Both the position numbers and the translations under genes were made by a program. This document shows, piece after piece, positions 36,739 to 48,287 of a DNA stretch of 64,000 nucleotides (positions within the stretch are counted from its first letter, which is position 1; the number at the start of each line of letters is the position of its first letter). Below the pieces are notes generated by a model that did no database searches, was not told the origin of the DNA, and saw only the letters and a program-made list of their open reading frames with translations. This stretch comes from Salarias fasciatus (Eukaryota > Chordata > Actinopteri > Blenniiformes > Blenniidae): contig NC_043754.1 in the NCBI RefSeq assembly GCF_902148845.1, forward strand, positions 21,383,431-21,447,430. Reading direction: 5' to 3'.

Positions 36739-38214
36739 ATGATGATCACAAGAAGACCCCTTCCCATCCTCAACTCCAGCCACGTGAACGGCTCATCGCT
36801 GTCCCCGGCCGAGGAGGAGCCCCCCTCGCAGGCCCAGAGTCCCTGCAGTCTGTCCTTTCAAGGCTTACCCCCGCAGCACGCCGTCAAGGCGGCGTCTCCT
36901 GAACCGGCGGAGGAGACCCCGAAACGCCAGCGCTCGCGGCGCGGCAGACACCTCAAACGCTTCAGCTCCAGGTGGCAGTCCAGGGGCTCCACCTGCAGCG
37001 GCGGCTCCATCTCGGCCACGGAGAGGCTCCACGTCGCCAAAAGCCACAAGAAGCGCTGCAAGCTGCTGGGGGACGAGCCCTCCATACAGGTCATCACCAG
37101 CAACCAGCGCCAGCGCTACGTCGCCAAGGACGGCAAGTGCCAGGTCAACCTGGGCCCCATCGCAGACAAGAGCCGCTTCCTCTCGGACATCTTCACCACC
37201 CTGGTGGACCTCCCGTACCGCTGGTTCCTCCTGGTCTCACGGCGTGCTACATCTTCACGTGGGTGGTCTTCGGGGGGATCTACTTCCTGGGTGCCTGGCT
37301 GCGCGACGACATCGTGCACGTCCGTGACCCCGAGTGGCGGCCGTGCTTTGAAAACGTGGACAGCTTCCTGTCGGCCCTGCTGCTGTCCCTGGAGAGCCAG
37401 CGGACCATCGGGTACGGCTCCAGGATGGTGACGGCCAGCTGTCCCGAGGGGGCGGTGATCCTGATGGCGCAGTCCATCCTCGGCTCCATCATCGACGCCC
37501 TGATGGTCGGCTGCATGTTCGTCAAGATCTCCCGGCCGCAGCAGAAGAGCGCAGACGCTCATCTTCAGCAAGCACTGCGTGGTCTGCGAGCGGGACGGGA
37601 AGCTCTGCATGCTCTTCCGCATCGGGGACCTGAGAGCCAGCCACATGGTGGACGCCAAGATCCGGGCCAAGCTCATCAAGTCCAGGCAGACCAAGGAGGG
37701 CGAGTTCATCCCCCTGGAGCAGTCCGAGATCAACCTGGGCTACGACACCGGGGGGGACCGGCTGCTCCTGGTGGAGCCCAGACCATCACGCACATCATTA
37801 GTGAGAGCAGTCCGTTCTGGGAGGTGGGAGCCCAGCGTCTGAAGAGAGAGACCTTCGAGATTATTGTCATCCTGGAAGGCATCGTGGAGGCGTCAGGTTG
37901 GTCCTGCCTTTTATGTATTTACAAAGAGATGGTAGAAGCTGGAAAAATAAGGTTTCATGTGGAAAAAGTGTCATGAAGGCTGCTGCTCCCCCCCCCCCCC
38001 CCCCCGTCTCACTGCAGGTATGACGTGCCAGGCGAGGACCTCCTACACGCAGGACGAGGTCCTGTGGGGCCACCGCTTCGAGTCGTGCATCTCCCTGGAG
38101 AAAGGAGCGTTCCGTGTGGACTACAGTGCATTCGACAAGACCTTCGAAGTCCAAATGTCTCTGCTCAGCGCGAAGGACCGACACACAGCGGCTGAGCAAG
38201 AAGGCCTGTTTTAG
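36739..38214 (+). CDS. GIRK-like inward-rectifier potassium channel (Kir family)
   Basis: Two coding exons (36739-37896 and 38018-38214) cover a full Kir subunit of about 452 residues. Order: a basic, Ser-rich N-terminus; [16 protein letters not shown] and [16 protein letters not shown] before TM1; the pore with filter TIGYG (37404-37418); TM2 ending [12 protein letters not shown]; and the cytoplasmic domain with [59 protein letters not shown] and DEVLWGHRF. The motifs [10 protein letters not shown] and [10 protein letters not shown] are those of G-protein-gated Kir3 channels rather than Kir2. The exact paralogue is not clear, so no symbol is given. The frame breaks three times (near 37236, 37549 and 37778), each explained by loss of one or two bases; restoring four bases makes the length divisible by three. 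The start at 36739 (MMITRR) is the first in-frame ATG. An Arg (37401-37403) replaces the usual pore-helix Thr before TIGYG. Confidence 0.85.
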
Positions 38215-38501
38215 AAAATGAGGACAGAGCCTGTTTTGAGGAATCTGAGGAGGATGGCCGTTGAGTCTGTGTGCACTTTAAAATATTGAGACATGACTGA
38301 CTGTGGCTCTCGAGCTGGAACAACTCCGTATCGTTCAAGAGAAAACCTCCAAACTGAAAAATTTGTAACCAAGCTTCTTTCTGTTCCTTTCTATTGATGT
38401 CAGGGTATAACTTCTGCTGGTGTGTACAATCATTTTGCTGCATTTGCTCTTTTCTACATACATCGTTGCACATAACAACAGAAGACGTTCATGCTTGCAC
38501 A

Positions 38502-38507
38502 AATAAA
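38502..38507 (+). terminator. polyadenylation signal, channel gene
   Basis: AATAAA lies about 290 bases past the stop codon; a CA-rich and then GT-rich context follows (CAGTCTGTGG), as expected for a cleavage site. Confidence 0.6.
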
Positions 38508-38667
38508 CAAGTTCAGGGAACAGTCTGTGGTTTCTGTCCTGACAAGGTGAAATAACCTCAACTCACTACCTCTGAGAATTTATTTGGACTTCATCACCTC
38601 ACACAGATTTTGTGTCTAAAAGCTTAATTTGCAGGGGACGTATCAGATGAATAGAAATTAAATGTCC

Positions 38668-38760
38668 TGTGATGAACTGGTGGCCTGTCCAGGGAGCACC
38701 GTGCCATCGGCTCCAGCGCCTTGCGACCCTGCACATGAAGAAGTACAGCAGATGGATGAA
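38668..38760 (+). repeat. fragment of a dispersed fish repeat
   Basis: The stretch GATGAACTGGTGGCCTGTCC, then ATCGGCTCCAGCGCC, then TTGCGACCCTG, then ACAGCAGATGGATGAA, resembles the 3' part of a very common dispersed fish repeat (consensus: GATGGACTGGCGACCTGTCC ... GGCTCCAGC ... GCGACCCTG ... GATAAGCGG). It is degraded. The family's class is not certain from this piece alone. Confidence 0.55.
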
Positions 38761-38880
38761 CACAATTAAATTCTGAAAAGAGCATGTCTGTGGTGAGTTT
38801 TCATGTTCTTTGGGTGCATACAGAATAGTAAACGATAAGCCACGTCAAACATTGTGGACTCTACCTCTTACATATGTCAC

Positions 38881-38937
38881 CATCTCATCATCCTGCATAA
38901 CAAGCATGCTGAGATACTCCTTGTGTCTTACCTACAT
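38881..38937 (-). pseudogene. isolated relic of one mks1 exon
   Basis: On the minus strand these 57 bases align without gaps to the mks1 exon at 21482-21538, also 57 bases, with 42 of 57 positions the same and 19 identical in a row (TGAGATACTCCTTGTGTCT on the plus strand). The reading frame gives VRHKEYLSMLVMQDDEM against [17 protein letters not shown] in mks1, with a stop at the second codon. The flanks keep an AG before and a GT after, and similarity continues into both introns (for example ATGTGTTATTAG against ATCTGTTTCCAG). The copy is thus genomic, not processed. No other mks1 exon was found nearby. It probably remains from a lost second mks1 gene or a partial duplication. Confidence 0.7.
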
Positions 38938-39119
38938 CTAATAACACATGACGTTTATATTTTCCTCAACGAGTCCTTCCTGGACCTCTTCACTGTTTAG
39001 TTGTGGACATTTTGTTAAGTGTCAGACTAAGGACCTGTGCCTTCATTGGCTGTGTTAGGCAATGATGAGAAATTAGTCGTTTTTTGCTTTACTTGTTAGA
39101 AATATTTGCATGTGACTTT

Positions 39120-39241
39120 TCCCTAAGTGGTTTCCTCCCACAGTCAAAAGCATGCATATGAGGTTACAGTAATTGGTGTGAATGTAAGCATGTGGTTGTC
39201 TGTCTCTGTGTTTGTCCAGTGATGGACTGGTGAAGTGTCCA
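39120..39241 (+). repeat. second fragment of the same dispersed repeat
   Basis: TTTCCTCCCACAGTC, then ATGCATATGAGGTTA, AATTGGTGTGAATGTAAG, GTTGTCTGTCTCTGTGT and CAGTGATGGACTGG match the 5' part of the same repeat family seen at 38668-38760. The two fragments are complementary parts of the consensus, 360 bases apart, each ending near the GATGGACTGG block. Confidence 0.55.
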
Positions 39242-39536
39242 GGTGTCCAGATATTCTGCTATTTGTTCAACAGTTTGAACCGTAACAGCAGCCCGTGGAC
39301 AGTAAATAAGTAGAAGAGTTGTAAAAGAAGAAAAAAAAACTGAACAATAAATAGTAATCATATAAAACAATGACAGCAATCTAGATATTGTGAAGTGCGT
39401 GAACGGCTTCGGTCGGCGGGGGGCGCTGGTGAGCGTTGACGTTTGAATGAGGACACCGACGCTCCTCCGAAGAAGATTCAGTTTGAGAAGAACCGCATGA
39501 TGGGATATGAGAGTGGTGCGGCGGCGCGCTGCTGCC

Positions 39537-42500
39537 ATGTCTCCTAAAGAGAAACGTTTACTGCTGCTCGCCGCTTTAACCCTCTTCTTCCTCACTTTTT
39601 ACTACGCGCCTTCGTTTCTTTACGCCACGTTGATCCTCGCCGCGTGCTGCGCTGCGTGTTTCTACCACAGCAGAGAGCCTCTTCCCGCCAGGCTAGGCCA
39701 GAAGCCCCGGGCTGGGCTGAGCGTCCCCGCCGCGCTCCGCCGCTGGTTGTGGGGTTCCGGGGTGAGCGGTGCGCCAGTGGCCGCCGCGGGGAGGACGAAA
39801 AGTGGTGCCAACAGAGCCGAGCTCCGGGAGGCAGGAGGACTGTCCAGAAACAGGGGCGGAATACATCGGAGGGAAGTTCAGCCCGGCGGCTCTTTTTATT
39901 TCAGCCCCCAGGATTTCCTCATGGGCAGTTACATCGGGAAGCACGACAGTCCAACCGCCGAGACCGGGAGGCCGAGAGCGGTCCGAAACCCCCGAGAGCA
40001 GCTGCGGGAGAGGCTCTCCAGACCCAACCATGCGGTGCCCACCCCCATCAGGAGGCTCTCCTTCGCTGGGTATGTTTTTATCGCCAGGCTACTGGGGGGT
40101 GCTAATGCTCAGCTAATTCATCTGGACTGAACAGCGTTTGAACAGGTTTCAAAACAGTTAGATTTTGAGTGTTTTTACAGTTTGAAGTCATTTACTAGAT
40201 TAATAAAGTAGACTTTCTGTCATACAACTCTTCTTTACTTCATGTATTCATCTTGAGAGGCATTCCTGAATCAGCTGTAGTCAAATGCGAATGACGGAAA
40301 ACCGTTTTGCCTCAAAGAACAAGCCTGAAAACGAAAAGCAATAACAGAAAACTGCTTATTCTGTGTTTTCCTGTACAAACGATGGAACTGATGGCTTAAA
40401 ACTTACGAATCCATCAGTTTTCCTCTTGTTTACAAAGTCCCACACAGGCAGACACTGACTCAAATGTTGACAGAAAGACATGAAGAACCCTCTAATATAG
40501 TGAGCTGAAGAAAGCAAATGTCGTCACTGAAATAGATGGAAACATTTTCCTGTCTTTAGTCAGATGTTTGTATACCAAGTCCAGTTTTTGTTTTGCAGAG
40601 GAATAACTTCATTATAAAGCCTGTTTAGCAAGCACATCATCTGTACTAATATTGCATGTAAATTACCATTAAATGTCCTGTAGCCCCCAATAGTAGTAAA
40701 CTAAATACTTCAGTCTTTCTTACTGATAAGTCAGATGTGAAAGTTATGTTTTAGGAAGCAGGGTTATGAATTAACCGTTTGCTTCCCCTCCCTGCAGGGA
40801 GCCTGTGGGCACAGTGGGACGCTTCACCATCACCCCACAGCGTCACTACCCCCTGCAGCAGCCTGGGGTGTCGTCTGTGGGAGTTCTGCCTCCCGTCAAG
40901 TGGGACGGCTTCAGTAAGAAGAATGTCCTCAGTCCTCGTAACTCCTCCGCGGCCCTCAGCCCGGTGACGGTGAAGATTGCCAGGCCGGACCACAGCACTC
41001 CCAGGTAAAATGTCCTGTGCCTCCAGTGTTTTTTGTTTTTTTTGTAGTGGGAATCTGGAAAAGAATGAAGAATACTGACGTTTGTGTGAGTCTGTAAAAC
41101 TGCCATATGCAATGATTTTTTTTTTTTTTTTTGAAATCACAAATGGCTCCTGTGTTGATGTTTATAAGCAGACGATTAAAATGTCACCTCTGTATGTTGA
41201 TAATATTCCATTTCACTCTGATTTGAAAACCCACCAAACCAGAGGTCTGCGACCTGCAGCTCTGGAGCCACATTTCGCTATTTAGCCCCATACAGTGCAG
41301 TTTCAGCTGACCTGTCCACCTGGTAGAGACTCTTATCGGCAGTAGTAAATGTCGGCCATAAATTAATGGCAATTACTGAAGAGAGTATACAATCTTTGAA
41401 AGTGTATCAGAAATGAAGCTGAACTGATGAGACACCAAGACGGAGGGCATGACATAATTTTTGATATTACTGTGCAAACAGCATTTCTCATGGGTGAATA
41501 GAAGCTCCTTTGTTTGACGATATCACCAATGTGCAAAGCTGCAAAACTGTTTCTATATTTGCAAACAGAATATCAACATCTAACAAGTCCATATGTTTTT
41601 TTTTTTCTTTTTTTCTTCATGTGAATCTGCGCTGCTTCTACTCCCCCCTTCAGCATGGAGCATCTGAGTTGCGCAGGTCTCTCGAGGCCCCCTGCTGATC
41701 CCTGCTCCAGGGAAAGTGTCCTCAGGGTGTTGAGGGAAAGCCGCAAGAGAGACGTGGAAGAGGAGGACAGGAGCTTTGTGGCTGATCAGAGAAGCAAGCG
41801 AAGGTGTGGAACCGAAGCGGGCTCCGACCGGCTACATCTGTGTTTAGTCTGAGATGCGCTTTAGTCACATCAGGTCTGAGACATTTTTCAGATAAACACC
41901 TAAAATCCCGACAGTGGGAATAATTTGGCAACAGAGTTGCTCATGGGGGCTTTGGATCACTGGCTGTCTTTCCACGGCTGTATGAATGGATTCAGATTAT
42001 TGACGTGTGATTTGTCTCGCTTCTCGTTCTCATTCGTTCTCATTCTCTGTCTTGCTGTGTAAAGGCGTAATGACAGCGGGGGAAGCGCACACTCGGCGTT
42101 TGAGCCTCTGCTGCCCAATGGGACTCCATCACAGCTGGTTCCTAAGTGAGTTGTTCACCTCACACAGTCACCATGGTTCTTTTGAGAGTCTGCAGCGTTG
42201 CAGAATAATCCATGAGTGTAAATCCACTTTGAGAAGAAGGGATGATGGTCTAGTGTGGTTCTGAGTGAAGGTAAACACGGCTCTCTGTTTTTCTCATGTT
42301 CAGGCCAGGAAGCTTGAAGAGAGGCTTGGCCTCCCTGGCGGATGAGTCCATCATGAAGAGGTCTCGCACCTCCTCCATCAGCTCTGGAAGTGGCGCCCAC
42401 GCCCCCAGAGGGACACTGGGATCCAGGAGGAACGCCATCCAGAGCTCGTACAGCTCGTCTCTGGGCCTCGGCCAGGTGAGTGGCAGCAGATCGGCGCAGG

Positions 42501-45500
42501 TCTTCCCCGTGGAGCCGAAGTCACGTGCTGAAGCTTTCCGTTTGACTCGACAGTGGAAGAGGCCGTCGGCCCCCAGCTCGCCTCTGTCCAGCCCCGGTTC
42601 GTCTCGCTGTCAGACTCCGGAGGGATCGTCCAAACGGCCCAGGTACGGCTCCGCCGGTAGACGGTCAGCAGCGTTTTTCCAGATGTTGCGGTTCATGACC
42701 GGCTGTTTTATGCAGAGAGGACGACGGACAGTCTCCCAGCTCCGCATCCTCAGTGAGATCAGACCACACAGCCTCCGACAAGGCTCCTACTACTTGTAAG
42801 TGTTATCACTGTTTACCTTTTTCCCCTCTTTAAGTGAACAGTGACACAGCTTACAGTCGGAGTGCGCCCCCTGCAGGTCACAACTCCTTATCCTCAGTTT
42901 ACTATGTCATTTAAATAAGTTGTCATGAGTTCAGATGTCTTCAGATCGTTAGCTCGTGTGGAGGATACAAACTCTTCTGATCATATTGCTGTGCAACTGC
43001 TCCGTTTTGTTTTATCAATGAATTCTACTTGACTAGATACAGATTTTCTCTGTAGCAGGACGTAGTTTTATCGTCTGTAATGTCGTTATGTTGCAGCTAA
43101 GGTGACTCCAGCCCCCAGCGTCCCGGTCCTTACCTCCTCAGCCTCTGCTGGCAGTGGTGGGAAGAGAAAGAGGAAGATCCCGTTGGTGTCCAGCCTCCGG
43201 GACGATCAGATCTCTCTGGTGAGCGGCGCCGCAGCATCGCACTGGAATCGCTTGTGCGTTCACCTGCAGGTTTCTTGATTTTTCTTTCCTGTCGGGGTCA
43301 CTCTGCAGCCGCCGCCGCCTGAGCTGGGTTACACCATCACCGTGAAAGATCTGGACGAAGAGAAGAAGGCGGGCATCAGTAAAATCCAGAAGGTCCTGGA
43401 GACGCCGGGTGAGAAGACGATCCGTCTCCAACAAGCTTCACATGAAAGCTGAGCTGAGATGACCTTTATCTGCGTTTCTTCTCGTTCAGCTCCAGAGCCA
43501 GAGAAGCCAGCTTCCCCTCCAGCCACCACATCCACCCCGGCTGCTGCCTCCACCACGGCTGCTGCTGCCGCCGCCTCCTCCTCCTCCATCACCCTGAGCA
43601 GCCTCCTCGCTGCTCCCCTTCCCACAAACTCAAGTTCCACCATCCCAGTGATCAACCTGGATCCCAGCCCGGGCAGCAGCAGCTCCTCTGCAGCCGCCAA
43701 CCCTCTGCTGGAGGCTCTGAAAATGAAGATCATCCCTCCTGCGAGCTCCACCCCCTCCACCAGCACCACCGCAGGTCTGCTCTCTGACTCCTCCTGGACA
43801 GCGTCCAGTGTGTCTCATGCTTCTCTGTTTCTTACATGTTTTCCTCTCCGGATGTCATATTTGCAGTCTCTGCATCGACGACACCCGCACCCCCCAGCAG
43901 CTCCGCCCTGAACCCGTCGACAGCGTCGGAGCCCCCCCAGCCTCCACCTGCAGGCGCGGAGAAGCCTTCGGCCTTTGCTCAGGTGCTGAGTCAGGCCTCT
44001 AAAGCCGCCGCCAGCAGCAGCAGCCCGGCAGCGGCCGGAGGAAGCCTGTTTGGAATCACCCCTCAGATCAGCGCCGCCGCCGCTTCTTCAGCCTCCAACC
44101 CCGTCACCGCCTCCGCCAGCGCCAGCAGCACCAACCCCCTGCTCCCCTCAGGCTTCAAGCCCATCTTCTCCGTCAACACCACCTCGTCATCTTCAGCTAC
44201 GTCCACTTCAGAAAGCACGACCGCCGCTCCCACCTTCAAGCCCGTGTTCGGCGACGCCCCCGGCGGCCGCCGCCTTCGGGCAGCCGTCGTCGATCACGAG
44301 CACCGACGCCGCGACTACAGTCCCCTCGAGCACCGCGGCCTCCATGTTCGGCGGGTCCACAAGCAGCAGCACCGCCGCGCCGTCTCCGTTCGCCGGGCTG
44401 ACCAACCCCCTCGGCGCCACGCCCTCCGCGGCCTCCGCCGCCATCACGCAGCCCACCGCCGCGCCTACTGTCAAGTCTCTCTTTGGAGCCTGGTCCGCGC
44501 CTTCCTCCACCAGCAGCAGCAGCGCAGCGTCGGTCCAGGCTCCAAACGCAGGGAGCACGTTCCAGTTTGGAGCTGCCTCCACCACCACCACCTCCTCATT
44601 GGCTCCAGCCGCCGCCGCCCCCACCGCCGCTGCCGCCCCCGCCCCCGCTGCTGCCGCCGCCACGTCCTCCAGCCAGGCCCCCTTCACGTTCGGTGCCACA
44701 CAGCCGGACCCTCAGGCCGCCGCTCAGAAGGTGTTTGCCTTCGGCCAGACGGCACCCGCCGCCAACACGACCACGGCTTCCTTTGGAGGCTTCGCCATGG
44801 CCAGCTCCACCTCCACCGCCGCCGCCACCGCCACGCAGTCCACCATCGCCTTTGGAAAGATGCCGTTCGACGCTCCCGCCGCCTCGTCGACGTTCGGCTC
44901 AGCAGCAGCGCCGCAGAAACCCTTCACCTTTGGGAACAGCGGCGCGGCATCCACGCCTGCGCCTAACCCCGCCCCCGGAGCCGCACCCACCCCGTTCACC
45001 TTTGGATCGACCGCTGCCACCATGGCGACCACGTTCGGGACGCCGGCCAAACCCACTTTCGGGGCCGCCTCCACCGGCTTCGCTTTTGGCGGCACCACGG
45101 CTCCCTCTGCCGCGCCCGCGGCGCCGCCCAGCTTCGGCGCGGCGACGCAGGCTCAGAGCGCCCCCTCCTCCACCTTCACGTTCGGCGGCGCCGCTCCCCA
45201 GCCGAACCCGGCCGGCCCGGCCCAGCCGGCCACCGCCGGCTTTAACTTCGGCGGCAGCGGCGGCATGGCGGTCCCTCAGTTTGGAACGCCGGTTTCCAAC
45301 AGTCCCGCTCCACAGATGGGAAGCTTCAACTTCGGCGCCGCCGCTGCTGATAAACCTGCTTTTGGTGAGAGAACGAGGCTTTCGTTGATCTGTAAAGACT
45401 GAACAGATGATGTTTGGAAGTTAATCGCTGATTGATGGACGCTTGCAGATAATCTTGCATTAGCAACTAATTTGAATCATGTTTCTAGTCGCTAACCTCT

Positions 45501-45883
45501 GCTGGATCGTTGCAGGGACGCCCACGCCGTCCTTCGGTCAGCCTGCTGCTTTGGGTCCAAGCCCCTTCGGGAGTCCTGGAACTCCAATCCAAGGTTTCAG
45601 CGCCGGTCCCTTCGGTAAGTCGGCGACCCTGCTCTCTGTGGCGCGTCTGAACGCCTGGAGAGAGTAAAATGAGCCAAAAGTGGTCGATTCAGTGGGTGTT
45701 TCTCATTGTATGTATGAATTGTAACTTGGATAAAAAACAGACACTCTATTTCTGCGTACTGAACGTCTTCTCTTGGTTTTCTCACCAGGGCCTCCAGCGA
45801 CCCCCTCCTTCTCCATCGGCGCCGGGTCGAAGTCGTCCGGCCGTTCTCGGCGAGGACATCGGCTACTCAACAAGAAGAAGTAA
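39537..45883 (+). CDS. pom121: nuclear pore membrane protein POM121
   Basis: Thirteen exons, first ending at 40069 and last 45789-45883, give about 1170 residues. The N-terminus MSPKEKRL is followed by a hydrophobic membrane segment (LLLLAALTLFF...ILAACCAACF) that anchors the protein in the nuclear envelope. Next come FSPQDFLMGSYIGKH, basic NLS-like stretches (ESRKRDVEEEDRSF, KRGLASLADESIMKRSRTSS, GKRKRKIPLVSSLRDD) and the signature YTITVKDLDEEKKAGISKIQKVLE. The 1.5-kb exon at 43867-45364 codes for a Ser/Thr/Ala/Pro-rich domain with many FG repeats (FTFG, KPTFG, AFGG) that bind transport receptors. The C-terminus (FSIGAGSKSSGR...LLNKKK) is typical. An upstream in-frame ATG at 39507 is possible; 39537 has the better Kozak context (GCTGCCATG). 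The frame changes once near 44255-44265, fitting loss of a GC pair in GC-rich repeat. tbl2 is next, as in the human 7q11.23 region. Confidence 0.95.
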
Positions 45884-45927
45884 CCTGTCGTCGGCGCCAA
45901 AGCTAATCTGGCCCAACACCCCCCCTC

Positions 45928-45928
<1 letters not shown>

Positions 45929-45968
<40 letters not shown>
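45929..45968. repeat. poly-C tract, about 40 bases
   Basis: A run of C in the pom121 3' UTR, 46 bases past the stop codon, followed by CT-rich sequence. Its length is likely unreliable. Confidence 0.95.
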
Positions 45969-45971
<3 letters not shown>

Positions 45972-46767
45972 CCCCTCCCCCCTCCTTCCTGCAGCCGGGC
46001 CTCCGGCGCCGTGCCCTCAGCCGTCTCCCCCTGCTCCGGTGGGCCGAGCCGGCCCCGGAGCGCCGTATCCGCAGAGGAGATGGAAACGAGCCGACGCCTC
46101 CGGGACGACTTCCAAACCCGGCGAGGGGAATGTAGCAGCGGCCACCATGAACTGTACTTGAAAAAGAGACAAGTGTTCGGTCCTGAACAGAAGCATATCC
46201 AAAGTCCTTTGTCCTCCCGCCCCTCCCACACACACACTCACACTCTCTCGGCTCGTCTTAAGGAGAACGCCGAGTCGGACAAGAGACGCGGAGCCTCAGC
46301 CTCAAACGTTTATTTTTCTACGTGAAGCGCTCGCCGGTTTGTTCGTCGAGCGCTCTCTCGGAATGCGTGCGAGCGCAGTGGAGTCCTCAGCCGCTCGGAA
46401 GGACACAGGCTGCGGCGTGAAAGTTGCAAGACGTTTGCGTTTAAATTATTTTTGTAAGCGGCTCTCAGACCCTGAACATGAACCACGTGCTTCTGCACTT
46501 GAAGGGCAACTCAGTAAAATGTCTTAATGTAGTGTGTGTGCAGATCCTTGTTTTATTGTTTCATACTGTGTCATTGCAAGCATTCCCTGAGTCCTCCTGT
46601 GGATGGCCTTTTTGCTTTTATTTTATTTTTTTTTATTTTTTTTTTGTCAACTCTGATGTGACCAGCTGAGATGAGGACGACTACTCTGACAAACCAAAGC
46701 CAACCCTTCAACAACATGCCTGTGAAATGAATCTCATGTTTTCTCGTAATCTTTCAAATCCTGACGT

Positions 46768-46793
46768 GTGTGTGTGTGCGCGTGCGCGCGCGC
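46768..46793. repeat. alternating TG/CG tract
   Basis: TGTGTGTGTGTGCGCGTGCGCGCGCG is an alternating purine-pyrimidine run able to form Z-DNA, within the pom121 3' UTR. Confidence 0.75.
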
Positions 46794-47105
46794 CAGACTA
46801 CCTCCTCTCTTTACTTCCAGGCACTGAGAATCCGACATCTTACTGGAGCTCCTTTCAGCTGGTGGCAACACTGACCCGTGTGCGCACGGTGAGTTTAGTA
46901 CGCGCACAGCACACCTCCCTCGTTCAGATCCGTCACTGCTGCAGTAGACCGGGCCACAAGGCAAAAGTATCAGACTCTCACACTTCAACCCTTCATGTGC
47001 TGCCTGGAGAAATTTCACGGCAAAGAAGGGATTCCGTTTGCTTTAATGTCTTTTACTTGCACCCTGATTTGAGCCTTTTTTCTTTTTTTTGTGTTGTCAA
47101 CACAA

Positions 47106-47111
47106 CAATAA
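47106..47111 (+). terminator. pom121: candidate polyadenylation signal, pom121
   Basis: AATAAA about 1.2 kb past the stop codon, with a T-rich and GT-containing stretch just after. It would make a 3' UTR of about 1.25 kb. Confidence 0.45.
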
Positions 47112-48287
47112 ATCATCTTTAGGCTGTTTTATTATAACTGGTCACCGTTGTCAGTAATCATCTGTTCTTGTGAAAAATTAATTTCTTTTTATGGTCAGTT
47201 TTGAATGAATAAAAACTGAGTTTTGGGATGTGAGAACAAAAACAATGAACTCTTCCAGAAGTAATTTTTTTGTAGGTTGTTGCTCCTTGGTGTCGGAGTA
47301 CTGTAGTTGGTGTGTTAAGATTAACAGTATGTACTTATATGACAATTAGTGAACAAGACATTTTTGCTTTAAAAGAAGTGATATGTACACACCTTGGTAG
47401 TTCAACTGTAACAAAAGGGGAGAGTTAATTACATTTCTGATCTCATGCTTTTCACTAAAATTTACTGTTTTCAGTGATTTGTCTGTAAATTCTGCTCTTA
47501 CAAAGACAATGTTTAATCATCAAAGGGGTTTTCAGTTTTCTTAGGTGTTGAAGTGGATTGTAATACATTTAGGGGTGATTTCAATATTTCCCCGTAATTG
47601 TGTGTGAATGGTGTGCAAACATTTCAGGAAACAAACTGACATTTGCTTTAGACTGGCCCCACCCATAACCCTTTATTGTGAGTGGAAAAGCTGAAGTTCT
47701 CACAGAACTTGTCATACCTTAATTTCTTATATTCTCTGAAGACTTGCTTTTGATTTCTTTTGAACTACGACCTTTTTTGAGGAACTTACATGATTTACTT
47801 TAAAATATTTTCGTCCGTGTGGCAGATGTAATTGAGAGTTCAAAAATATTTCATGATGAAGTGAATTATTGTTGAAGACAGAAATTAATCTTATAGAATA
47901 GAAAAGCTTTATTATTCCCCTTACCGCTCCTGAGCGCTAGGGGGCGGTATAGACTGTGTTAAGAGTTTGTGGTGCATTGACAGAACATGGGACAAAAGGG
48001 AATAACACTGACTACTCCTATGAAGTCACGCATTTTACACACTAATCTACAGATATTTCCTCTTTTATTAATAATTTGGGGATTTAGATTCAATTAATTT
48101 TTATTGATAATGTTGAACATATCTTTTTACGCAGACTTTTTCTCGTTTGATGAGAGATTCTCCGACTTCATCCGCGGTACGTGAATGCGGCGCTTCCCGA
48201 CCACCGCTGATGCGCATGCGCAGTGCTCCCGGCGCGTCGTGCAGTGAACCTTTAGCGCCGTAAAAGTACGTGGCAGACAGCTTCAAC
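47112..48287. other. intergenic, pom121 to tbl2
   Basis: AT-rich DNA, no exon recognised. A short piece near 47897-47960 (AGAATAGAAAAGCTTTATTATTCCCC, GCGCTAGGGGGCGGTATAG) looks like part of a dispersed repeat. The last 150 bases are GC-richer and hold the tbl2 promoter and 5' UTR. Confidence 0.5.

Noticed and set aside
39060-39130. AATGATGA as box C of a C/D snoRNA
   Set aside because: No matching D box or terminal stem at the right distance, and the place is not in an intron.
44208-45388. Long antisense and alternative frames in the pom121 FG-repeat exon
   Set aside because: They are shadows of GC-rich Ala/Pro/Ser codons; only the frame with FG repeats is conserved.
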